Counted from the first letter of the stretch, positions 54,872 through 63,313 are shown. The stretch is DNA of 64,000 nucleotides from Phaeovulum vinaykumarii (GCF_900156695.1 NZ_FTOM01000007.1:1-64000), one strand, 5' to 3'. A program made the numbers and translations. The notes: generated by a model not told the origin, from the sequence alone.

Positions 54872-55167
54872 CTTGTTCTTCTTCCGACTTCTTGTTTCGG
54901 CAGTGCGGCCTAACCCTCCCTGTCAGCCGCAGACATGAGGCACACGGACACGGGGTCCGCCTGCGTCACGGCAGCCTTGCCGGCCCGGTCATCGACCGAA
55001 ACGCGCGCGTTCACCCGGCAAGGTGCAGCAAAGACAGCCGCGCGGCCGGCGCCGGAATACGCCGACCGCGCCCCTGGAAGCAAGGGCTTCCAAGGAAACA
55101 GGGGGCCCCGGACACCCGAGGCCCCGGACACCAGATGCATTGCCGACCCTCGCGGGCAGGGCCCTGC

Positions 55168-55557
55168 TCAGGTCTCGGTCACGGGCGCGCTCAACCCCAT
55201 GGCGGCCAGGGCGTCGGGGCCTGTGGGGCCGGCCAGGGCGGTGATCGTGTCGGGGGCCGCGGGGGCCGGCGCGGGGGCAAGCACCAGCGCGGCCTGGGCG
55301 CGGGCGGCGGCGGCCATGTTGACGATGTAGCGGCCCGTGGTCTTGTCGTCCCAGGCCGGCCGGGCGATCGGGCCTTGCGCGGCGGCGATCCAGGCCGCGC
55401 GGGCCTCGAAGCTTGCGCAGGCATAGCGATGGCCCGCGGCATCGACCCAACCCGGCGCGCCATAGGTCTGCCCATCGGCCGGGCCATGGGCCAGCACCAT
55501 GGCCAGATGATTGGCGTCCTCGATCAGGCTCTCGGGGCAGGCGACGGTGATCCTCAT
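55168..55557 (-). CDS. uncharacterised protein, third gene of the spike cassette
   Basis: 129-aa protein beginning MRITVACPESLIEDANHLAM. The first ~60 residues look like a compact domain with conserved GPADGQTYG and HRYACAS. The rest is Ala/Pro-rich. I recall similar short proteins near phage-derived tail or spike genes in Rhodobacteraceae, but know no function. Its ATG overlaps the stop of the upstream gene (ATGA), so it is co-translated with the spike genes. Confidence 0.6.
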   Translation of the reverse strand: MRITVACPESLIEDANHLAMVLAHGPADGQTYGAPGWVDAAGHRYACASFEARAAWIAAAQGPIARPAWDDKTTGRYIVNMAAAARAQAALVLAPAPAPAAPDTITALAGPTGPDALAAMGLSAPVTET

Positions 55558-56321
55558 GGGCTCACCCCCGCCTTGACGCCCGCCCAGGCCTCGTCCGCGG
55601 CGGCGGCCGCGCGGTCAAAGCTGGCCCGCACCACCACCGCATAAAGCCGCAATTGCCCCGCCGTGGTCCCGCTGCTGCCGCCGTTACAAAGCCGGAAGCT
55701 GGGGTTTGTGTTGGTTGGCAGATAGGCCGGATTGACGGCCGAGACCTGCGCCAGCTGCGCCCCGCCCAGCCAGAGCTGCGACGAGACGTAATTGCCGCCC
55801 GCGGGGTGCATCCAGGTCGCCACCCCATCCACGCCCGGCGGCGTCGGGGCGTAAAGGATGTTGCCGTTGTTATAGCGCCAGGACCAGCCATCGGTGCCAA
55901 GGCCGCCCGACAAGCTCCCAAGGCCAGCGCCCAGCTCCCACACGCGGCCCTCGGCCTTGGCGCCCAGCCCGCGCAGCGCACAGGTCACGCTCAGCGCCGG
56001 GTTGACCGCCAGCCCCAGCCGCGAAGGAAGCTCCAGCGCGTCGTCCACGCCGTCGCTCTCGATCCAGTGGCGGGTTCCGTCGGTGCGGTAGGTGGGGCGC
56101 TTCGCGGCGACCGGCTGCGACAGGTGATGGCCGTTGCCGCTGAGATCCAGCATCCGCCCGACCGGATCGCCATCGGCCGTGACCGGCACCGTGCCGGCGG
56201 CGTCCTGCCAGAGCGTCGCAAGGTTTGCGGGGTCATAGAAAGCCAGCGCCCCGGACGGCAGCGGCGGGCCCGCCGCCCGGCGCCGCGGGCGCGCGCGCAG
56301 CCCCAGCGAAAGCCCCAGCAT
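55554..56321 (-). CDS. putative GTA-type head spike/fibre protein
   Basis: 255-aa protein starting MLGLSLGLRARPRRR at the ATG that overlaps the stop of the spike base gene (TGATG). After a basic N-terminus comes SGALAFYDPANLATLWQDAAGTVPV, a motif common in phage-type virion proteins, and then a jelly-roll/LamG-like region (LDLSGNGHHLSQP, WIESDGVDDALELP, AGGNYVSSQLWLGG). Such folds bind carbohydrates. By position it corresponds to GhsB of the R. capsulatus gene transfer agent, which attaches to capsule. The exact family is not certain. Confidence 0.6.
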   Translation of the reverse strand: MLGLSLGLRARPRRRAAGPPLPSGALAFYDPANLATLWQDAAGTVPVTADGDPVGRMLDLSGNGHHLSQPVAAKRPTYRTDGTRHWIESDGVDDALELPSRLGLAVNPALSVTCALRGLGAKAEGRVWELGAGLGSLSGGLGTDGWSWRYNNGNILYAPTPPGVDGVATWMHPAGGNYVSSQLWLGGAQLAQVSAVNPAYLPTNTNPSFRLCNGGSSGTTAGQLRLYAVVVRASFDRAAAAADEAWAGVKAGVSP

Positions 56322-56578
56322 CAGCTGAGCCCCACGAGGCCCGTGGCCGTGGTGCCGGTCGCGCGCACGCGGGTCACGCGGATCGGGATCAGCCCTTCGG
56401 CATTGGGCAGCGTCACGCTCTCGCCCGCGGCCGAGACCACGGCCAGATCGCCCGCCTGACCGACCCAGAGCGCGCGGGTGACGCGGGCCAGATCGGTGCT
56501 GTCCGAGGGCGTGATCGCCTCGAGGTGAACGGCCGGATCGGACATGCCCACGGCGGTGCGGTGAAAATCGTCCTGCAT
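56321..56578 (-). CDS. spike base protein, RCAP_Rcc01079 family (GhsA-like)
   Basis: 85-aa protein with the family pattern: VHLEAITPSDSTDLARVTRALWVGQAGDLAVVSAAGESVTL and the C-terminal IPIRVTRVRATGTTATGLVGL. Rcc01079 (GhsA) forms the base of the head spikes on the R. capsulatus gene transfer agent; its gene is also apart from the main GTA cluster. First gene of a three-gene overlapping set. In R. capsulatus the CckA-ChpT-CtrA relay controls these genes. No other capsid or tail genes are in the window. Confidence 0.75.
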   Translation of the reverse strand: MQDDFHRTAVGMSDPAVHLEAITPSDSTDLARVTRALWVGQAGDLAVVSAAGESVTLPNAEGLIPIRVTRVRATGTTATGLVGLS

Positions 56579-56814
56579 GACGGTCTCCCTTCAGGGCCGG
56601 GCCCGGCACCCGGCAAAACGACAGATGAGAGCCGCGCCAGCCCCAGGCCGACGCGGGCTTCGCCGGGACCGGGGCCCGCGCGAAGAAGAACACTCGGACT
56701 GGAAAGTCAGGCCCAAACGCCCGCCCGGCGGATCGCCGGAACGGGCCGGTTTCGGCCCGCTGCGGCACCGCGGGAACAGGGCCCGTGCCGGTCGACAGGG
56801 ATAGGCCGCAGCGC

Positions 56815-56829
56815 TTAACGATCCGGTAA
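56815..56829. promoter_or_regulatory. CtrA-like site TTAA-N7-GTAA
   Basis: One mismatch from the CtrA consensus TTAA-N7-TTAA, in the 412-bp interval between the divergent spike cassette (starts at 56578) and the Hint gene (starts at 56991). A single imperfect match in a GC-rich region is suggestive only. The rest of 56579-56990 holds no gene. Confidence 0.3.
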
Positions 56830-56990
56830 CGCTGCGCACCGCACCCCCGGCATTGAGGGCCCAAGAGGGCCCCCGCCGCCCTCCTCTACCGCCCCGGCCG
56901 TGACGCCTGTGCGCGTCGCGCGCCACAGCCGTTTCCATTTTGTTCACCCTTTGGGGGTATCAAGACACCCGAGCGAACACGGGAACAGCC

Positions 56991-58016
56991 ATGGTGGATA
57001 CGGCAAGCTGGGGCTGGGTGGTCACCTCGACCTGGCCCGGATATAGCGGCGCAAACCAGAACAATCTGGGCCCCGGCGGCAATGGGCTGTCGGTGGACCC
57101 GTCGACCTATACCGATGTCACGCTGCATGACCACGACAACGAGGGCAGCATCTGGGACACCGACACCGACGATGCCAGCGCCCTGAACGGCGACCGCATC
57201 ATCATCGGCGGCACCCCCAAGATCCTCAAGGAAATCGCCTGCTACGCCAATTCCTCGATCACCGTCGACGGCACCACCTATTCCAACATCTCGATGGGGG
57301 TCTTCCTGTTCGAGGACGGCACCTACATGGTGCGCCCGGTCGACTGGTCGATCCCGGTGGGCGAGCATCACAAGAAGGTCACCGCGATCAACCTGGGCAG
57401 CTTCAACGGCAGCGACTATTCCGCGTTGTTGCTGACCAGCGCGGATGCACCCTTCATCTGCTTTGCCGGCGATACGCCGATCGACACCGCCACCGGGCCG
57501 CAAAGGGCCGAAGCTCTGCGTCCCGGCGCGCGGATCCCCACGCGCGATCACGGGGTTCAGACGGTGCGCTGGACGGGCCAGCGCGTGGTGGACGGGCGCG
57601 GGCGCAACGCGCCGATCCTGTTCCGCCCCGGCGCGATGGGCAACACCCGGCCGGTGCGTCTGTCGCCGCATCACCGGGTTCTGGTCACCGGCTGGCGGGC
57701 CGAGCTGTATTTCGGCGCGGCCGAGGTGCTGGTTCCTGCCCATATGCTGGTCAACGGCGTCGACATCCTGCGCGCGCCGGTCGCCCAGCTGCGCTATGTC
57801 CATCTTCTGTTCGACCGGCACGAGATCATCGGCGCCGCGGGGCTGCTCAGCGAAAGCTTCCACCCCGGCGCCTATGGCATGGGTCTGATGCATGCGGCCA
57901 CGCGCGCCGAGGTGCTGGCGCTGTTTCCCGAACTCGAGACCGACCCGAGGGGCTATGGCCCGACCGCCCGGCCCTGCCTGAAGGCCTGGGAGGCGCGGCT
58001 CCTGCAATCGGCCTGA
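56991..58016 (+). CDS. Hint-domain protein with an N-terminal beta-rich domain
   Basis: 341-aa protein starting MVDTASWGWVVTSTWPGYSG, without a signal peptide. Residues 1-150 are a Gly/Asp/Thr-rich beta domain (DPSTYTDVTLHDHDNEGSIWDTDTDD). The Hint domain begins at ICFAGDTPIDTATGP with the catalytic Cys and contains RPVRLSPHHRVLVTGW and VPAHMLVNGVDI, so it may be able to self-cleave. Related modular proteins are frequent in Rhodobacterales and probably exported without a Sec signal. It is divergent from the GTA spike cassette. Confidence 0.8.
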   Translation: MVDTASWGWVVTSTWPGYSGANQNNLGPGGNGLSVDPSTYTDVTLHDHDNEGSIWDTDTDDASALNGDRIIIGGTPKILKEIACYANSSITVDGTTYSNISMGVFLFEDGTYMVRPVDWSIPVGEHHKKVTAINLGSFNGSDYSALLLTSADAPFICFAGDTPIDTATGPQRAEALRPGARIPTRDHGVQTVRWTGQRVVDGRGRNAPILFRPGAMGNTRPVRLSPHHRVLVTGWRAELYFGAAEVLVPAHMLVNGVDILRAPVAQLRYVHLLFDRHEIIGAAGLLSESFHPGAYGMGLMHAATRAEVLALFPELETDPRGYGPTARPCLKAWEARLLQSA

Positions 58017-58068
58017 ACCGCGCAGGCGCCCCCATCCGCGTCACCCGGCAAACCCGCGCGCAGACCTC

Positions 58069-58296
58069 TCAGTGCACGTTCACGGGCGCCAGATCGTTCT
58101 GACGCGCCAGAACGAACGCGGTCCTGCGGTCGCGCACCAGCGCCAGCCGCGTGCCCTCGGCGTCATGCAACGCATAGATGCGCCGCAGCCCGCCGGCCTG
58201 CGCCCGCAATTCGCTGGGCAACCCGTCCACCTCGACGGGCCGCACATAGACAATGCGGTTTTCGGACACGGGTCCGAAATCGAACGTGTGATCCAT
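58069..58296 (-). CDS. DUF1150 protein
   Basis: 75-aa protein beginning MDHTFDFGPVSENRIVYVRPVEV and ending LALVRDRRTAFVLARQNDLAPVNVH, the typical DUF1150 pattern in alphaproteobacteria. Start at 58296 with AAAGGGGG. It follows a small heat-shock gene 60 bases away, a pairing often seen in Rhodobacteraceae, which suggests a stress-related role. Function unknown. Confidence 0.88.
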   Translation of the reverse strand: MDHTFDFGPVSENRIVYVRPVEVDGLPSELRAQAGGLRRIYALHDAEGTRLALVRDRRTAFVLARQNDLAPVNVH

Positions 58297-58356
58297 CTTC
58301 GCCCCCTTTCTGACCGGGCCCCCGCAGGGCACCCGGCATCCTGTGTCGCGCGCCTT

Positions 58357-58770
58357 TCAGCGCCGCCCGATCGGGATCTTCTGCACCACCGGCTCGGGCG
58401 CCTGTCGGTGCAGGTCGATATGCAGAAGCCCGTTCTCGAGCGCGGCCCCCGCGACCTCGACCCCCTCGGCCAGAACGAAGCTGCGCTGGAAGGCGCGCGC
58501 GGCGATCCCGCGGTGCAGGAACACCCGTTCGGCCGCGGTCTCGGGCTGGCGCCCGCGGATGACCAGCTGCCGGTCTTCCATGGTCAGCGCCAGATCGGCC
58601 TCGGCAAAGCCGGCGACGGCCAGCGTGATGCGAAAGGCATCGGGGCCGCATTGCTCGATATTGTAGGGGGGATAGCCCTCCGAGCCCGCCTTTGCGGCCC
58701 GTTCGACAAGCCGCTCGATCTGATCGAAGCCCAGCAGATAGGGCGAAGCGGCGAAACTGGTTTTGCTCAT
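58357..58770 (-). CDS. small heat-shock protein (Hsp20)
   Basis: 137-aa alpha-crystallin-type chaperone that holds unfolding proteins in soluble oligomers. N-terminal FDQIERLVERAAKAG, crystallin core YNIEQCGPDAFRITLAVAGFAEADL and QLVIRG, and a C-terminal IPIGRR with the I-x-I motif used for oligomer contact. An AAGGA site precedes the ATG at 58770. A heat-shock-type promoter lies upstream. Confidence 0.92.
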   Translation of the reverse strand: MSKTSFAASPYLLGFDQIERLVERAAKAGSEGYPPYNIEQCGPDAFRITLAVAGFAEADLALTMEDRQLVIRGRQPETAAERVFLHRGIAARAFQRSFVLAEGVEVAGAALENGLLHIDLHRQAPEPVVQKIPIGRR

Positions 58771-58838
58771 CGGCAAGTCCTTGTGAGAAGCGACGTTGCG
58801 GATGGGGCCCCTTCGGACAAGGCGGCCCCGCCCTTCGG

Positions 58839-58866
58839 ATATGGGAAGAAATCGGTCACAGGCAAG
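58839..58866 (-). promoter_or_regulatory. candidate RpoH (heat-shock sigma) promoter
   Basis: Minus strand CTTGCCT, 14-nt spacer, CCCATAT, resembling the sigma-32 consensus CTTGAAA-N11-16-CCCATNT. It lies 69 bases before the hsp20 start codon. Confidence 0.55.
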
Positions 58867-58974
58867 GGGCCGGGAGGCGCGAAAGACGCCCGCCCCACAC
58901 CCCTGCCAGCCCCCCGCCGGGCCCCGCCCCGGCGCGGCGCAATCCGGGCAATCCCCTGCACAGGCTCGATTTCT

Positions 58975-59004
58975 TTGCCCCAAGGCCTGGCAAGCTGCTA
59001 TGTT
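58975..59004 (+). promoter_or_regulatory. putative promoter of the DUF465 gene
   Basis: -35 TTGCCC (58975-58980), 18-nt spacer, -10 TATGTT (58999-59004). A palindrome with three GANTC sites follows in the predicted leader at 59023-59052. Confidence 0.5.
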
Positions 59005-59022
59005 GTCGTATCAATCCACGCT

Positions 59023-59052
59023 GATTCGCTCTCGACTCGGGTCGAGAGAATC
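59023..59052. promoter_or_regulatory. palindrome with three GANTC methylation sites
   Basis: CTCTCGAC-TCGG-GTCGAGAG (59029-59048) forms a perfect 8-bp stem. GATTC (59023), GACTC (59034) and GAATC (59048) lie within 30 bases. GANTC is the target of the cell-cycle methylase CcrM in alphaproteobacteria. Confidence 0.6.
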
Positions 59053-59108
59053 GGATGGGGAAGGATCCCCGCCGTGGTTCGTCGTGACCCTAATGCCTGG
59101 ATGCCGAG

Positions 59109-59324
59109 ATGAACGCGTTTATCGAGATGAACACGGAAGAGGTCCTCCGCGTGAAGCTGGAGGTGCTGCGCCGCGAACACCGCGATCTGGATGACGCCAT
59201 CACCGCCCTGACCGAGAACCGCGGCGACACGCTGGCGCTGGTGCGCCTGAAGAAGCGCAAGCTGGCGCTCAAGGATCTGATCGCGCGGATCGAGGACCAG
59301 CTGACCCCCGACATCATCGCCTGA
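59109..59324 (+). CDS. YdcH family protein (DUF465)
   Basis: 71-aa highly charged helical protein: [18 protein letters not shown], then [21 protein letters not shown]. This is the DUF465 pattern (short paired helices), widespread and of unknown function. It has its own promoter-like element, followed by a palindrome carrying three GANTC sites in the leader. Upstream of purEK but separated by a second promoter. Confidence 0.85.
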   Translation: MNAFIEMNTEEVLRVKLEVLRREHRDLDDAITALTENRGDTLALVRLKKRKLALKDLIARIEDQLTPDIIA

Positions 59325-59375
59325 TCGCGCCCATTCCGCCCCGGCACGGACCGCCGGCACGGGCCCCCGCGGCCA

Positions 59376-59403
59376 TTGCGCCCGGCGCCGGCGCCGCTAT
59401 AGT
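59376..59403 (+). promoter_or_regulatory. putative purEK promoter
   Basis: -35 TTGCGC (59376-59381), 16-nt spacer, -10 TATAGT (59398-59403), 27 bases before the purE start. Confidence 0.5.
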
Positions 59404-59430
59404 GCGCGCTCCGACAGGGAGGGCGCGCAC

Positions 59431-59946
59431 ATGAGCGGCACGACACGGGACGAAAGCACGGCGCCGCGCGTCGGCATCATCATGGGCAGCCAGTCCGACT
59501 GGGCCACCATGCGCGAGGCCGCGCTGATCCTCGACGAACTGGGCGTGGACTACGAAAGCCGCATCGTCTCGGCGCATCGCACCCCCGACCGGCTGTGGTC
59601 CTATGGCCGCGAGGCCGCGGGCCGGGGCCTCAAGGTCATCATCGCGGGCGCAGGCGGCGCGGCGCATCTGCCGGGGATGATGGCCTCGAAGACCCATCTG
59701 CCGGTGATCGGCGTGCCGGTGCAGACGCGCGCGCTGTCGGGCGTGGACAGCCTTTATTCCATCGTGCAGATGCCGCGCGGCTTTCCGGTGGCGACCATGG
59801 CGATCGGGGCCGCCGGCGCGGCCAATGGCGGGCTGATGGCGGCGTCGATCCTGGCGCTCGAGGATGCGGAGCTGGCGCGCCGGCTCCAGGATTGGCGCGC
59901 GGCGCTCTCGGCCGCGATCCCCGAGACCCCCGAGGACGAGGCCTGA
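59431..59946 (+). CDS. purE: 5-(carboxyamino)imidazole ribonucleotide mutase
   Basis: 171-aa class I PurE, converting N5-CAIR to CAIR in purine synthesis. Family blocks: [39 protein letters not shown] and [22 protein letters not shown]. Normal length, strong AGGGAGGG ribosome site. purK follows after 3 bases, and PurC (next enzyme) is at 11 kb. Confidence 0.96.
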   Translation: MSGTTRDESTAPRVGIIMGSQSDWATMREAALILDELGVDYESRIVSAHRTPDRLWSYGREAAGRGLKVIIAGAGGAAHLPGMMASKTHLPVIGVPVQTRALSGVDSLYSIVQMPRGFPVATMAIGAAGAANGGLMAASILALEDAELARRLQDWRAALSAAIPETPEDEA

Positions 59947-59949
59947 GCG

Positions 59950-61017
59950 ATGACCGACACGATGCTTGCCCCCGGCGCCACCATCGGCATTCTGGGCGGC
60001 GGCCAGCTGGGCCGCATGCTGGCCATGGCGGCCGCGCGGCTGGGGCTGCGCGCGCATGTGTTCGAGCCCGACCCGCAGGCCCCGGCGGCCGCGCTTTGCG
60101 CACGCCATGTCTGCGCGCCCTATTCCGACGCCGACGCCCTGCGCGATTTCGCCCAAGGGGTGGACGTGCTGACCTATGAATTCGAGAACATCCCCACTGA
60201 CGCGCTGGACCTTCTGGAAAGCCTGCGCCCGATCCGGCCCAACCGCCGGGCGCTGGCGACTTCGCAGGATCGGGTGATCGAGAAGAGCTTTCTCAACGAG
60301 ATCGGCCTCGACACCGCGCCCTGGGCGCCGGTTGCGACCGCCGATGACCTGGCCGCCGCGATCGACCGGATCGGGACGCCCGCGATCCTCAAGACCACGC
60401 GGCTTGGCTATGACGGCAAGGGGCAGGCCCGGCTGAACACGCCCGAGGACGCCGCCGCCGCGCTGGCCGCGATGGGCGGTCAGGACGCGGTTCTGGAAGG
60501 CTTCGTCCCCTTCACGCGCGAAATCTCGGTGATCGCGGCGCGCGGGCTTGACGGATCGGTCGCGGCCTTCGATCCGGGCGAGAATGTCCACCGCGACGGC
60601 ATCTTGCACACGACGCGCGTGCCCGCGGCGATCCCCGGGACGCTTGCGTCCGATGCGGTGCTGATCGCGGCACGCATCCTCAATGCGCTGGATTATGTGG
60701 GCGTGATGGGGGTCGAGCTGTTCGTGACGCCGGGCGGGCTGATCGTCAACGAGATCGCGCCGCGCGTGCACAATTCCGGCCATTGGACGCAGCAGGGCTG
60801 CGCGGTGGACCAGTTCGAGCAGCATATCCGCGCCGTCGCGGGCTGGCCCCTGGGCGATGGCGCGCGCCATGCCGATGTCGAGATGACGAATCTCATCGGC
60901 GCCGATGTGGAGCGGGTGCCCGAGCTGGCGCGGGCCGCGAAGACCGCGATCCATCTCTATGGCAAGGCCGAGGCCCGAGCCGGCCGCAAGATGGGCCACG
61001 TCAACCGCATTCTCTGA
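59950..61017 (+). CDS. purK: 5-(carboxyamino)imidazole ribonucleotide synthase
   Basis: 355-aa ATP-grasp enzyme making N5-CAIR from AIR, bicarbonate and ATP. N-terminal GILGGGQLGRMLAMAA, the ATP-grasp centre ILKTTRLGYDGKGQ and the metal-binding ELFVTPGGLIVNEIAPRVHNSGHWT are intact. Forms the purEK operon. Convergent with a tRNA-Pro gene. Confidence 0.96.
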   Translation: MTDTMLAPGATIGILGGGQLGRMLAMAAARLGLRAHVFEPDPQAPAAALCARHVCAPYSDADALRDFAQGVDVLTYEFENIPTDALDLLESLRPIRPNRRALATSQDRVIEKSFLNEIGLDTAPWAPVATADDLAAAIDRIGTPAILKTTRLGYDGKGQARLNTPEDAAAALAAMGGQDAVLEGFVPFTREISVIAARGLDGSVAAFDPGENVHRDGILHTTRVPAAIPGTLASDAVLIAARILNALDYVGVMGVELFVTPGGLIVNEIAPRVHNSGHWTQQGCAVDQFEQHIRAVAGWPLGDGARHADVEMTNLIGADVERVPELARAAKTAIHLYGKAEARAGRKMGHVNRIL

Positions 61018-61111
61018 CCGCAGGCGGCGCCCGAACGGCAGAAGCCCCCGGCCCGCCTGCGCCCAAAGGCCGCGACGCCGGGGTTCGATCCGGTCCGGTC
61101 CTGACGGGGAA

Positions 61112-61188
61112 TGGTCGGAGCGGCGAGATTCGAACTCGCGACCTCTGGTACCCAAAACCAGCGCGCTACCAGGCTGCGCTACGCTCCG
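61112..61188 (-). tRNA. tRNA-Pro (UGG)
   Basis: Reverse complement folds as a 77-nt tRNA with encoded CCA: acceptor CGGAGCG/CGCTCCG, D arm GCGCAGCCTGGTAGCGC, anticodon TGG in loop TTTGGGT, T arm GAGTTCGAATCTC. Confidence 0.97.
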
Positions 61189-61324
61189 TGCGCTCTAACT
61201 AATGCAGCCGCGAGAGCGGGAAAAGACCCCGATTATGCGACCGGGTGAAATAACTTCGCCCCCCGCGCGAAACGCATGACCGCCATTCAACTGTATCAGG
61301 GCGCACCTTATCAGGACACCGATG

Positions 61325-61876
61325 TCAGGGCGCCGGCGCCGAACCCGCAGGGGGACAGGGCAGCGCGGCCTGGGCCGGGGTGACCGCGGGATGCGCCAGA
61401 CGGTCGCCGACACGCAGCCCCTGCGCCCGCGCTTGCCCGCCGGGGATCTCGAGAACGAATCGCACCGCCGAGCCGCCGGGGATCGGGGTTTCGTCGAGCG
61501 GGCGCGCGTTTTCATGGATGCGGGTGATGCGGCCCGCGGCATCGAAGAACAGCATGTCCAGCGGGATCAGCGTGTTGCGCATCCAGAAGGCCACGTTCTG
61601 CGGCGCGGGATAGACAAACAGCATGCCCTGATCGCGCGCCAGATCGCGGCGGAACATCAGCCCGCGCGCGCGGTCGGCCGCGGTGTCGGCCAGCTCGATG
61701 CGGAACCGGTGCCAGCGGCCATCCCCGCCTTGCAAAAGCGCCAGATCGTCGCGGCAGACCGGCACGGAGGCCCCCACCGGCGCCGGGATTTCCGCCGCGG
61801 CACATCCGGCCAGGGCCAGGAACAGCCCCGCCGCAACCACGCCCCTGAAAGACCGGATCGGGCCTGCCTCAGGCAT
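61325..61876 (-). CDS. DUF192 lipoprotein
   Basis: 183-aa protein. The N-terminus is a lipoprotein signal (basic start, hydrophobic AAGLFLALAG, lipobox Cys at about residue 25), so it would be membrane-anchored on the periplasmic side. The rest is DUF192 (ELADTAADRARGLMFRRDLARDQGMLFVYP, NTLIPLDMLFFDAAGRI), a small beta-rich domain of unknown function. Start at 61876, the first ATG after the cold-shock gene, 20 bases downstream of it. Confidence 0.85.
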   Translation of the reverse strand: MPEAGPIRSFRGVVAAGLFLALAGCAAAEIPAPVGASVPVCRDDLALLQGGDGRWHRFRIELADTAADRARGLMFRRDLARDQGMLFVYPAPQNVAFWMRNTLIPLDMLFFDAAGRITRIHENARPLDETPIPGGSAVRFVLEIPGGQARAQGLRVGDRLAHPAVTPAQAALPCPPAGSAPAP

Positions 61877-61896
61877 GTGACCGGGCCTTCCCGAAC

Positions 61897-62430
61897 TCAG
61901 CGCGCCACACGCACCGCAGTCTCCCACGAGACCACCTGCGCCGCCATGCGCCCGCGCTTGCCTTCGATCACCCGCAGACAGGTGGCCTCGCCCGGCGTCA
62001 GATCGGCAAACCCCGACCGGCGCAGCACCTCGATATGGATGAACACATCCTCGGCGCGGCCAAAGACATTGGCAAAGCCGAAGCCCTTGATCTTGTCGAA
62101 CCACTTGACGCGGGCCGGCTCGAGGGGCAGCGCCGCGATCTCGGCGGGATCGGCCTCGCCCAGGTCTTCGATCGGCGCGACCGACTCGCCCGTGGGGGGC
62201 GTGATGTCATGCACCTGCACCGCCTGAACCCCGCGCGGCGTCGATTGCACCGACACCTTGATCCCGGCGCCATCGGCCACCGAGCTTTGCCCGAAATTGC
62301 GCAGCACATTGGCGTGAAGAAGGATGTCCGGCCCGTCGGCTTCATCGAGAATGAACCCGAACCCCTTGACCGGATCGAACCATTTCACGCGCCCCGTTAT
62401 CGTTCGGAGATCCTCGTGCGTTTCCGTCAT
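61897..62430 (-). CDS. protein with two cold-shock domains
   Basis: 177-aa RNA/single-strand DNA-binding protein with two OB-fold cold-shock domains: GRVKWFDPVKGFGFILDEA (RNP1-like) near residue 12 and ARVKWFDKIKGFGFANVFG near residue 105. Each is followed by an RNP2-like block (DILLHANVL, DVFIHIEVL). Tandem-CSD proteins of this length are typical of Rhodobacteraceae. Likely an RNA chaperone. It probably shares a transcript with the DUF192 gene downstream. Confidence 0.9.
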   Translation of the reverse strand: MTETHEDLRTITGRVKWFDPVKGFGFILDEADGPDILLHANVLRNFGQSSVADGAGIKVSVQSTPRGVQAVQVHDITPPTGESVAPIEDLGEADPAEIAALPLEPARVKWFDKIKGFGFANVFGRAEDVFIHIEVLRRSGFADLTPGEATCLRVIEGKRGRMAAQVVSWETAVRVAR

Positions 62431-62542
62431 GCGTCTACCTTCACCCCTGCTCGACAGGTCAGGAGCACTCTCACAAATCCGTGGGCCGATTCAAGGCAAA
62501 AAGTAAGGATTTCCCTACCCTGCAATTGGCGAAGCGCGAAAT

Positions 62543-63148
62543 TCAGGGGCAAAGACGCCGGATGGTCCAACTTGCCGCAACATCTGGTCGGCGCCACTGG
62601 AAGCGGTCATGCAACCGGAAATTGCCATCCGCCCAGAATTCGATCTCAAGAGGGGTGAGCCTGATTCCGCCCCAGAACGGCGGGCGCGGCGGGTTGGTGC
62701 CGTGGATCAGCCCCTGGCGGGCGACCTCGGCCATCAGTTCCCCGCGCGACCCCAGCGGTTCGCTCTGGCGCGACGACCAGGCCCCGATCCGGCTCTTGAG
62801 CGAGCGCGAGGCGAAATAGGCATCGGCCTGCGGGCCGTCCTCGCGGGTGGTGATCCCGCGCACCCGGATCTGCCGGCGCAGCGACTTCCAGTGCAGCACG
62901 AAGGCGGCCTTGCCGGCGGTCTCGATCTCGCGGGCCTTGGTCGACCCGTAGTTGGTGTAGAAGACGAAGGCGTTGTCCTCGATCTCCTTGAGCAGCACCA
63001 TCCGCACATTGGGAAGCCCCGTGTCGTCGACCGTGGCCAGCGCGATCGCGTTGGGGTCGTTCATCTCGCGCGGCTCGGCCTCGGCCAGCCAGCCCCGTGC
63101 AATCGCAAACGGGTCGTCGCCCGCGAAGATCCCGCCTCTGTCGCTCAT
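62543..63148 (-). CDS. pdxH: pyridoxamine 5'-phosphate oxidase
   Basis: 201-aa FMN enzyme that makes pyridoxal phosphate. Seen are [57 protein letters not shown], and the C-terminal [24 protein letters not shown], all conserved PdxH blocks. Start at 63148; the longer frame upstream is antisense to fabI and not real. Confidence 0.95.
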   Translation of the reverse strand: MSDRGGIFAGDDPFAIARGWLAEAEPREMNDPNAIALATVDDTGLPNVRMVLLKEIEDNAFVFYTNYGSTKAREIETAGKAAFVLHWKSLRRQIRVRGITTREDGPQADAYFASRSLKSRIGAWSSRQSEPLGSRGELMAEVARQGLIHGTNPPRPPFWGGIRLTPLEIEFWADGNFRLHDRFQWRRPDVAASWTIRRLCP

Positions 63149-63313
63149 ATCCGGACCTTTCCATGTTGGCCGGACCCGCGCCCCGCGGGGCCCGCCCTGC
63201 CCTGCGCCCTGCCGCACACGCAACCGTGCCCGGCGCGCTGTCGGGGCGCCTTGATGCCCCCCCCGCTTTCGCCTAAAGGGTTCGCACCCGTCACGCAAGC
63301 GCAGGGAGAGCGG

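Noticed and set aside
55168-58016. An ordinary prophage
   Set aside because: No integrase, capsid, terminase or tail genes flank the spike genes; only a three-gene spike cassette is present.
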